A stretch of DNA of 64,000 nucleotides from the NCBI GenBank assembly GCA_944548615.1, contig OX155964.1:11376925-11440924 (forward strand), in the 5' to 3' direction. Below the pieces are notes generated by a model, which had not been told where the DNA came from, did not search any database, and saw only the letters and a program-made list of their open reading frames with translations. Every line of letters starts with the position of its first letter. The stretch's first letter is position 1. Of the stretch, positions 8,501-20,500 are shown one piece after another. The translations under genes and the position numbers were made by a program. The stretch is from Micropterix aruncella (lineage: Eukaryota; Arthropoda; Insecta; Lepidoptera; Micropterigidae).

Positions 8501-11500
8501 ATTATTATAGGGAAATATTGGTCCTTGCAGCGGTTAAATTCATTTGGTAACAAGCTTGATAATTCGGGAATCCACTGCTATAATCGCCTGGCTGGAACGC
8601 TGTGGTAACCAAGACCAGAGTCGCATCAATCAGTCCATGATTATAGTAATATAATATCCTTCAAGTCACAAATAATAGAGGGAATGCTGTGCCCTTCTCG
8701 GGGACTTAAAAAAAACTTTAGTCAGATAATGATACAACCTAAATATAAATAAAACATACCAATAAATTTTCCAGGTCACAGAAAAATATAAGTCAGCTTT
8801 GCTACGAAAGAACTGATCTAATTATACAATGTGTCCCATTTTTTTTTCCAATAATTAAAATCTAGCTTATTTCAATCAACGAAATACTTTTTCTTCTAAT
8901 GCAATCAGGTGGCAACGGCACATGCATTTTCCTTATCAAATATGGATATTGTTTGTCATGCTTTCGCACTCTGCGTATGGAAGATTTTGATGTGCAAAAA
9001 GGCTCCTGGAGTGCTTGTTTTTGGATGATCAGTGTGGCGGATTATTTCAACTTCTTATGTCGGCACGAGAGGTTTTTGCCGAGAGGGTTTCGCTCAACCC
9101 TTATAAAGCTAACCATGGGAATGAAACTCACGACGGCATGTTTTCAACCCTCGAAAATTTCTTTGTAGGGAGTGTTAGTGCACGCATACTAATGTTTACA
9201 ATTGGCTTATTCAATGAAGGCAACTTTCTTTGCATATAATTAAATAATGGCATAAATACGGAGATCGACCGCCCGCGAGTTGTCGCAAAGGAAAAACCAC
9301 CGATCGGTGTTATTAGCATTCCGGTGGTAAAAGGCGACGATTATCATCTTAGCGTCCGCAGGATGTCATTATCCAGAAAACGTTCGCAGTATAAATGCAA
9401 TGCGCGAGCGTTATCCACAGCACTATACAACATTAACATACCACCATATTTGCGAGAACTTAAAAAGAGGCATTTTTGCAGACCTGCGCGAGCGACCTAG
9501 ACCTAAATTCGAGCAGACACACTGAAGCTGTACTATCCTATACTGTCTAAGGTCAAATTACTTCACACAGGGTCTTAGATAGAAATGTTGGCTGTTTAGG
9601 CGCTCTCATTTTTATGGTGGACAAGGTCTGACTTATAGATGTAAAAGGCTCGTTTATTTGTCTTCCCAAGAAACGATATCAAAGAATTAACTATAGGTAT
9701 GTAGTTTTTTAGTAGCAGTAATCAGGAAACAAAATGGGACACGGTGTATATATTGAACTAACTTGTCTGTTTTTCAACTGCCTTGAATCTATCTTTGAAT
9801 CAGAATAATTCATGCATGGCTTGGCTTTATAAATTCAAGCCCTAACCTTAGGGTTAGGGCTTGAATTTATAGATGACTGAGGAAACACTTCCTACTCATA
9901 TGAGCAAAAAAATAAAAAACTCAAACTATGATAACATTTAAATCTTATTGTAAAGATTAATCCATGAGGTTTCGGCGTCAAATTATCAAGCTTGTACTTT
10001 GGTTAGAATCTAACATAGTTGGCAACCAATTAAAACTTTAGTTGACTGTCATGGATAAGCACCTTCATAATTAAAATGTATACTCGAGGATTATCTAAAA
10101 ATATATTTTAAAAGCAAAACCATGGCAATGCCGACTTACATTAGCCCATTGCTGGAAGTACTCTTCGCCGACAACTTTTTCTTTCTCGTAGAATTCAACG
10201 CCGTGCCATAGGGCCATCGCTCCTGCAGATAGTAAACCTGAAATCGGATAAGCGAAAAGCGTCTTAAAACGGCATGTGTCTAAAGAGATGAATCTTCATG
10301 AAGAAGCTGAGAACATTAAAAGAATGTTCAAAACAGTGAGAAAGTGGCAGTGTTCTGGGTGTAGGCTTCAAAATCAAGGTTTTTTTTGTTTGTAGCTACT
10401 CGCGGTGATATTCGACACCGATGATCACTTACTAAGATCTGTGCTTCTGCGGAATACTAAATATTGACTTACATGCGGTTAGCATCAGTATTGCAGTAGC
10501 TGTAATGTTGCCAGGACTTCGTTTCCAGCAGCCGACGATGCCAGTCCAAAACGCTACGAATATAGCGAAGAACGCCACGATGAACATGGCTATTGTTGAA
10601 CGCGCCATGTGTAATCTGAAGTTAAACAAAATATTTAAGGTGATCAATAAAGCACATAATATTATAATATCAAAGCTGTAATGACATATGAAAGATTTAT
10701 TGCGCTTCTAACAAAAACTAGACCTAAACTGGTGGTTATCATTCTTCTCTTTATTTCGATAAAAACTAACTTAAAAGCCAATGTAGAAACCAAAAATCAA
10801 TAGTGAATCATGGCAAGTCTAGTAAGTAAATCAGAGCTATGAATTTTTAAAATCTGGGAATTCACTAAACTCGGTTGTTTCAAGTAGAGGGCCGTATTCC
10901 AGAAAGCGCCCATTCGTCATTAAATCATTTATTTTATGCAATCGTCAGATCGTAGTATCTCTTTTAAAAATGAGGACCGTTTTCTCAAAGTGATACTTGA
11001 AGTTTATTTTCAAAAATGGGTTTCTAATAGATTCATGTGTTCTCTCGGAGCCGGAGACATCAGTGAATAGAAATTTCTGGAAAACGATCCAAAAACCTTT
11101 TTTTTAGCAAACGCAAAATGTGTTTTTTTTTAAGTAAATCCATAGATAATCTTTGATTCTGTGTTTTGTGAGATTTTTTTTAATGACATTAACGAAGATG
11201 TTAATACACAGACGTATTAGGAGATAACAATAAAGAGTAACAATAAGATAAGATAACAATAAGATAACCCTAAGATAAGATAACAATAAGATAACCCTAT
11301 CAAGGTAACAATTATTATAAAATTGTCAAAAGTTTAAATTGTCATAGAAGATTTTGTCAAAGCGATACATCTACTGCAAAAGTATTGTTTTGGTAAAAAC
11401 TCTCACTTTTATAACTAAGATTAATAACGATATCTATTTATAATTATACAATGCTTTTGATTGATTGATCTCTTGACTTAGGAACTTACAATTATTTGTT

Positions 11501-14500
11501 TAATTTAAATGTAACTTTTAGGAACTTTTTATGAATAAAAATGAAAACAGAGAAAATGGTTCTCGAATATGATAACTAGGTAGGTAGGTATAAATAACTA
11601 GGTAGGCATAAGTTGTAGTAAAATGTGAGCAACATGTAGCATAAGTTGCTTATGGGCAAATATGATTGGAAGAATCTGAAACACCCCTGTACTTGAAAAA
11701 TATACAAGAATATTAGGTACCTATTTTTTTTTATTTATTTTTTTTTGTTTATTCACTTATTACTAATCAACATAACAGTAAAACCAAGGCATTGAGAAGT
11801 AAAATTAATAAAGATATTACCATAACTATACAAATAGAATGACACTTATAATACTAGCTATCATGTAAGAATAAATAATTAATAGCTTGCAATTTAAACA
11901 AGTGAGGGTTGGCGGTAAAAATATCAAAATCTGGTGCCATCGAGTGAATTTCATTTAAGCGCCGCAAAGCACGCGCCAACAAGTTCCACCTCGTAAGGTT
12001 AGTGCGCGAGAACGGCTCCGCGAAAAGATGGTGCGATCGAGCACGGAGATAATTATTTGGTATGAATAGATCCACCTTGGCTAGTAAGCTAGGGTTATCA
12101 GTTTTACCACGAATTAGATTGAAAACATAGGACATGGTCAGCATTTCTCTTCTGAAACAGAGAGAATTATAGCCAACCATGCCTGTGATAAATGCAGTCG
12201 GATACAAAAATGGATAATATCCGTACCGCTTGAAGTACAGAAATCTCAAAAAACACTTCTGTACCTTTTCCAGCATGAGGGTATAAGTATCTTCATCTGG
12301 ATTCCAAATAGCTGCATTCGTTTCCATGCGACTTCTAACAATCGAGTTGTACAACGTGCGCATAACCCGAATATTATTGAAGTGCTTGGATTGCCGTATC
12401 ACAAACCCTAGAAGCTCGAAAGAAGTTGTAGATAGTTGCCTAATATGTTCCTTGAAGTTTAACTTGGGGCCGAAAAAAACTCCCAAGTCCTTGACTTCAG
12501 TAACTCTGGGAAGCACACATCCAGCGATGGAGTAATCATACATCAGATGAGCAGGCGATCTTATGTATGTCATCACTGCACATTTGTTAATATTGAAGTG
12601 AAGGTTACGAGCTTGGCTCCATGCATAAACTGCATCAATATCACGCTGGAAGAGCTCGCAGGCCTCAGCACTTCCAGTTGATAAAACAATTTGACGTCAC
12701 CAGCAAACATTAGACAACGTGCAGATGTGACTACTTTACTCAGATTATTAACAAATAAGTTAAATAACAAAGGCCCCAAGTTTGATCCTTGGCTAACCCC
12801 CGATTGAGTGTTGTATAGTTTGGATTCAAAATTGCCAAATTTAACGAATTGCTGGCGGCCCCTGAAGTAATCTGCGAAAAGTTTCAACAGTTTACTTGAG
12901 AATCCAGCAGCAGCAAGTTCTCGGAGTAACGAATCGTTGTCGACTCTGTCAAAGGCCTTCTTAAAATCCAAATACACGACATCCACTTGTCCCCTTGAGG
13001 TGCTATCCAACTCACCAGTAATATAATCTGTAAAAACTGATAGGTTCGTAGTTGTGGAACGATTAGGACGGAACCCGTGTTGGGCATCCGATAGTGTACC
13101 GCATAGTTGGGTATAAATTCTCGGTGGAGAATCGTCTCCAAAAGCTTAGGAAAGGCTGATAACACTGCGCAATCGGCCTGTAATTATCAACCTGCACCTT
13201 ATCGCCACTTTTTGGTACTGGAGCTCCTCTAGATATCTTCCACTTATAGGGGTATACTGCAGATTCCAACGATCTGTTAAATATATGCATCAGGGGTTGT
13301 ATAAAAGACTCACAACATGCTTTAATAACATAAGGAGGAACTCCATCAGGTCCAATAGTGCGGACTGATTTCAGCTTGCGTATTGCAAACCGAATATCAT
13401 CTTTAGTGACACTGCGGACGTTGACGCATGAAGAATTTGCGTCACTCGACATAATAGTCGCTTCTGCGGCGACAGCGTCTAAGGCCGGTATGTTCGGTAG
13501 AAACACTGATGAGAAGTAATTCGCAAATACGTCAGCGGCTGCAGCACCCGAATATGTAGCCTCATTATAGACCACATTCTGGGGTAACCCACCAGCAGTT
13601 CGCTGACTACGAACATATTCCCAAAAGCGTGAACTATCTTCTCGGATAGACGTCTCAATATTGTGCATGTACAAATTGAAAGAGTCTTTTATTTTATGCT
13701 TAACTCTACACCGTAAAGTTTCGAAAAGCTCCCTGTGAAACTGAGAACCGGTCTGCTTCCAGCACTTGTGATGATACGACTTCGATTGAATGTCACGGAT
13801 AATGTCGCCATTAAACCATTTAGGATAAATATACCTATTGGTCAATGCAGTCCGTTTTTTGCTTGGAATGCAGCTATCGAAACAATTGTAGATGACACTA
13901 TAGAAATAATTAACGCAATCGTTAGCGTTACTTAAATCGTATAGTAATTTCCAATCAAAATTTTCAAAAAAAGTGTACAACTGAGTAAAATTACAATTTT
14001 TAAAGTTCCAGTCATTCCGGAATAGACAATTACGTTGAAGTATGGCTAATATAAACCTAAATTGTAGTTATGACTAAACTTAAAAACAAGGCATTTTAAA
14101 AATACAGCCATCTGTTTCATTTTAATGGGACTACTTGCAGATAAACACATGTCAGATATATCTATATACACGAAAATATATCTCAAGGTTTAAATACAAA
14201 AAATACTTGAAAATCAATCAAGAAAGCAACGCTATAATGAAATAAAGGAGAACTATTTCATGTAGTATAACCACTGGGCGATAAAAAGCGCTGGGCAGTA
14301 TTTTAAATCCTCGTAGTTAAACTACAAACTACTGGCTTGTATTACAAACTACTTATACCGGAGTATTTAGTAACTCTAAATTTATTACTGTACTTTGTAT
14401 TTTGTTTTTGAACTACATTTTGTGCGGAGTCTGAACTACATTCAATTAAAATACAAAATATATTTCACAAGTGCATCAGTACATCACATGTGGCGGCCTT

Positions 14501-17500
14501 GAACAATTCTTTTGCCAATCAGTTTTATTAGTCGTTTGGAAGAGCTGATTAAATGTAGGTAACCTTATACAAACCGATCCAAGCCCAGCGTTTTGAATAT
14601 AATACCTGAATATAATATGGTTTCAAAATTGTCTTGGATATGACCGACCCAAAACTCAATTATGAGAATTTTTCTACCAGATTTATTTCTATTTTTGCAG
14701 AAATGGTTGTAATATATTTTGTTTAATCATAGCTGCTATTATTTTAATATTATTTACAAATTGATGTCAATTTTTTATTTGGTTTACAGTTATTAATCGT
14801 AATAATTACGCGATTTAATACGAAATTGACTTAGAGATGGCATTCTAATCGCTCCGTATTACTTCTGTTATGTAATCGGCCCATATAAAATGCGATAGAT
14901 GGCACTTATAATTGAATGTTATCATTGGTTGAATAATGGGTTTCTACAATCGATCAATCCTTTATAAAAAAAACCATTCATTGTAATTATCAATATTATA
15001 GATGGCCAAATAAATTCTGTTAGTTAGGTCGCCGGCACAGAAGGCTTGCCAAAACGTACTATGGCATTGAGCAATCTAATACCCTACTGGAAGTAATGGA
15101 AGTAAGATTTTTTACTAATATATTTTTCGATACACACGCTGTTTTTGCGTCTTCCGTAAATTTCAAAACAAGCAACGTTCCCTTTATGCAGTCTGCCATT
15201 AAAATAAAGGAAGCAGCTTTCAATTTATAAATCCTTCACCTATGAAAACGTCACGTTTACTAGAAACACGATAAGATGGCGCAAGATGTCGCGGTCGCGA
15301 CCTTCAGCGCGTTTATGCACTTCCAAAACATGACCTCATCTCTAATTCAATGCCACAACGTCACTGCGTTTGAAAGGAGACAAAAAATAAAACCAGCTTG
15401 AAGTCCTGGAACTTTTCAATCTCCAATAAACTCAACGAGAATAAAATAATAAGGGCCCAAAACTAAATGCTACCTCAAAACAAGTTCGCCTTAATTACTT
15501 AGACAAAATAGATAAATACGTAGAAATAGGCAATTACAGAATATACAATAACGTACAATTAGAAATAGAATAATTACGTAGGCAAAATAGTTAATTATAT
15601 TTAAGAAATGTCAATAATAAGATGAATAATACTCGAATAAGAATAACAAGTAAATATAAAAGAATGAAAAACACGACTGTCGTTGCAGATAGTAAACTAT
15701 AAATATTTTTATACGAGTATAAGTAGTACTATAGTATTTATAAATATTTTTATTACTTTTTTTAACCAAATATTTATGGTTTATGTATTTATCTATATAG
15801 ATACGTGTAAATTTCCGGAATGTACTCAATCAGACCTTTCATTTGACACTAAACACGATTTATTTATGTTAATTTATTGACATTTGAACATTTAGACAAC
15901 TACTTACTTGATATTTAGACAGCTAGGGTCTGACATAACGTTCGGGATGACATAACGATCCTATGACACTCGGTCATAACGATTCTAACTATACCACGAG
16001 CGTTCGTGGTATAGTTAGAATCGAGGTTCGAGCGTTTAGAAGTTATGGTGAAATAAAGAAACGGAAAACATACACAGATGTACCCTGAACACATTACACT
16101 CCTTTTTTGTTGGGCAGTCGTGTAAAACGAAAATTGTCTTCTTCAATCCACAAATTCTCTTCGAAAAGAGTCTTTCGTCAATCCACAAATTCATAAAGCT
16201 TTCACTTCTTACAATCTAGCACTCACTTTAGAAAAGCAATAAAGCGCCTACAATTTAAGCATAATTTCACACGAACCGCTAATTGACAATAAATAATGTA
16301 ATTAGGCAATTAAAATTAGTGATATCTGGTTTTATTAAATAATAATAATTAAGTGAAGCCGCTGGCCTAATTAACTTTAGAAATGACCGAGCGTTGAAAT
16401 CTTTCATGATTTCATGGAAATGAATTTATTAAAGATGCAATGTGGTGTTATAATGCAAGGAAGTGATATTAGATCGTGAGAAATTGATATGATTAACGTA
16501 GCTATTACGTATGTAGATACATGCATAATGACGCTTATTACACACATTCAGGAGCCATGAATGTTTGGCCATGAATGTATACTTTTTTTATTCGGCCTTA
16601 TGTGATTGATACACTATAAGGTACATGATAGTAATGTCGACAAAAATACGTCCTTTTATTTCGTGCACGCGTCAAATCATGTCGACTCCAACCAGGGTTA
16701 ACACATTGTTTGTAACATTTTACATTACATTACATTCGTATCAGATTGGATAATTTACCACTCTCGGAAGTATCACAATATACTATAAGTTGTAATATAC
16801 AAGCTACTTTAAGTAACAGGTAGTTATTACAAGCTTTTTGCGTGGTACTGTATAGTTTTTACAGTACCGTCCGAATTAACCCGTCAAATGTGAGGCGTCC
16901 CATTAGGGATATAAACTTTAATACGTTGAAATGTGAGGCGTCCCAATAGGGTCATCATGATGGAGGCCACAGTCGCCGTTTGGTAAAAAATCCATTAAAA
17001 AATAGAACGCGCTTCTATATTTTATCGTTTGATGCCAGAAAATAGCCAATGATTCGTTACCATTACTGTATACGATAGTATCATGCGATAAAATCTGTAC
17101 GATACATGGCAACTCTGCCAACTCGTGGAAAATTCCGCTTCGCCAGTGCGACATTTCGTTCGACTGAGCGCCGCGCGACTCGTTACCGAAATTACAAATT
17201 GTGAGTGTTTTTAGTTGGATTTTACCCGTAAAAGTGAGTTATATGCATTCTAAAATTGTGTAGGAATGATAATTACCGTTTGGAGAAGGCCATTTCCTTT
17301 TTTTCACGTAGTTTTTAGTAAATTTGTGAAATGGCTCAACACGTCAATGGCGGTCGAGATCAACATTTTTTTCAAAACGAACGAAATCTCGTGAGTGTAG
17401 TGAAAATATTGGTTTATTTCGCTTATAAAATCGTTATTATTCAATGTAGGAGGTATATACTCAAGGAATTAGATGTATTTTGATATTTACACGTCGTTTA

Positions 17501-20500
17501 CAAACTGACCACGTTTTCAGAGTTCATAGTTTGGCGGCAAAAGCCGAAATTTCTCAATGTGTATAGAGAAGGCTTGCATTTCTATCGATACAAAACAACA
17601 ACAAAAATACGGAAAAAAAATTTTATTTTCGATATTTTTATTTTTGAGAAATTTGGTTATTTGAATATCGGATTTTATAGAGAAACTAAAATGCAGCTTA
17701 AAATAACATACAACTTTTTTTCAATTTGGGCTTATTTACTGAGAAAATCTAGACTGTGTCTCACCATGCGGTGTAAGATCGTTATACCAGCCTGGGGTGA
17801 CGGGTTCGCCCGTTGTAGTCGACAACCCAAGTTGTTAGTCAGAGTGCACAGTCGATTGGCTTATGCCGCACGGTGCGCAGACCGTCCAGAAACGCCAGAA
17901 GTTTGATTCCTAGGGGAAACTGCCCATAAGGTGGGGGAATTCAAGCTGATTAGGGAAGATTTGATAATCCTAGCATAGGAAACTAACCATAGGGCCAGAG
18001 TCCTACCCAGGCTCGCACTTCATACGTGGAGGCCGTCGCATAGGTGTTGACCCGTGAGTGTGACCAACCCTGAACAGAATGGGTCTTCGTGGCTACCTCA
18101 GCGAGGGCCCATTAACTTTCTCAACGGTCAACAGCACAGACACGATTGGGTTACTAACTATATTGTTTTTTTTTTGAAAAATGTATTTTTGTTTTTTAGA
18201 TGTCTTTTAATCGAGATCCGGATCGGACGCCGCCCCAGGCGTTCCTAGATCTCCTGGAGGAGTCGGGGTCCAATTCGGATGAAATAGATGAGGGTGCAGC
18301 GCCGGCGTTCTGGGATGATGACGTTGGATATGACGATGACGACGCAGATATCGTGAAAATGTCGATCGATTTTCAAAGCCCCGGCGGAACTCTGGGTAAT
18401 TAGTAAGTATATAAAGAATTCCATGTTATTTTCAGAATTTATCGTCAATTTATTGTATTTTTGTCTTTCAATAGTGAGTGGCCGCTGTCATCATCCCGGT
18501 TGTCGGCTGCGCCGCTGCCTCCACCACGCGGGCCGGTTGCAGCCCTTGGCCAGCGCGGGCACAGCGGCGCCCGAGCCGCGTCCAGCAGCGCGGGCGACTG
18601 CCCGTTCCGGCCCAGCATCCGCCACCCGCCACCGCCTAGAACCCAGCGCTCGCCCGCCGGGCCGCCCACCCGACGCCTATTTTTCGCCCAACTACAGAGA
18701 GGTATAAAATACAAATATTTATTTATTTTCCAAAACTTTTCGGTACGAGTACTTTACCTTCCTAATAACTCACATGAATACTCAATATCATTAAAACCAT
18801 AGATTTAAGTAGCAAAATTGCGTTTAAAAGTATCCGAAGACGACTCTATTCGACCATTCGGCTACCCGATACCAGGAGATAGCCGGACAAAGGATGCCAT
18901 GGTCCGCGATAGATTCGGTACACACCGATCACCGCAAGACAAGGGAGAGGATCACTCGAGCGACTTCGAACCTGTAACCAGTTTCGAATCGCTAATCGCT
19001 AGTTTAGGTAGGTTTAGGACAGCTGCCTTGCCGCATGTGAACGTTTACCGTACCGCCCATTCGCTCCCCCTTCGAAGCCGAAGAATGTGAGATGCGGAAA
19101 TTGCGGTTTTAGATAATTTTTCCAGGAAGGAGTTTGAAATTTTCCCGGAGAGACCGAGATATTTATAGAGTCACCCGTTCTCTCAATCTCGGTCTTCGGC
19201 GGGTACAAATACACCAATTCTTCTAAGGACGGTCAGATTATCGACGATCCTACTAAGCAGTATTTTGTTACTTTTCAGACATCGCCGCTGCGTACGCGCT
19301 CTGCTTCCCCTGTCTGCCTTTCGCCGCCTAGCACTCTAAGGTCTGTATTTATTCATTTTTCTGGAAGTCTCTAACTATAGAACACCTTTGATAATCCACT
19401 ATATATAGATAATCCACTATATACATTGATCTGGAAGTCTCTAACTATAGAACACCTTTGATAATCCACTATATAGGAATTGTGTCATAGTACATCAAAA
19501 ATCAATAATATACACCGAGACGAGATTTTAAAAGTGTATGTTACCAGCCGATTCTAACTTATAAACCTCAAATTGATTCAAACTAGCTAAAACCAAGTGC
19601 ATAAGGACCTAACAAATGGGTCTAGACACATAGAATACTCATTATTATTCTTCTTCTTCTTTTGGAGAATACATTTTAGTCAGGATAGGAGAATTTCATA
19701 TATGAAGGAGCTCTCGTACAAGTGAAAACAGGGCAATCATCATCCGATATTGGAAAAGTGACTTAAAACTATTAGCATACATTGATCTGGAAGTCTCTAA
19801 CTATAGAACACCTTTGATAATCCACTATATAGGAATTGTGTCATAGTACATCAAAAATCAATATTATTCACCGAGACGAGATTTTAAAAGTGTATGTTAC
19901 CAGCCGATTCTAACTTATAAACCTCAAATTGATTCAAACTAGCTAAAACCAAGTGCATAAGGACCTAACAAATGGGTCTAGACACATAGAATACTCATTA
20001 TTATTCTTCTTCTTCTTTTGGAGAATACATTTTAGTCAGGATAGGAGAATTTCATATATGAAGGAGCTCTCGTACAAGTGAAAACAGGTCAATCATCATC
20101 CGATATTGGAAAAGTGACTTAAAACTATTAGCATACATTGATCTGGAAGTCTCTAACTATAGAACACCTTTGATAATCCACTATATAGGAATTGTGTCAT
20201 AGTACATCAAAAATCAATATTATTCACCGAGACGAGATTTTAAAAGTGTATGTTACCAGCCGATTCTAACTTATAAACCTTAAATTGATTCAAACTAGCT
20301 AAAACCAAGTGCATAAGGACCTAACAAATGGGTCTAGATACATAGAATACTCATTATTATTCTTCTTTTTCTTTTGGAGAATACATTTTAGTCAGGATAG
20401 GAGAATTTCGTATATGAAGGAGCTCATACAAGAGAAAACAGGGCTATTTCACTTGAAATCTCAATTATCTGCATACTTTGAATATCTTTATACATATATT

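Noticed and set aside
8899..9239. Small gene in the claudin-like intron
   Set aside because: Two overlapping frames without recognisable motif or splice structure.
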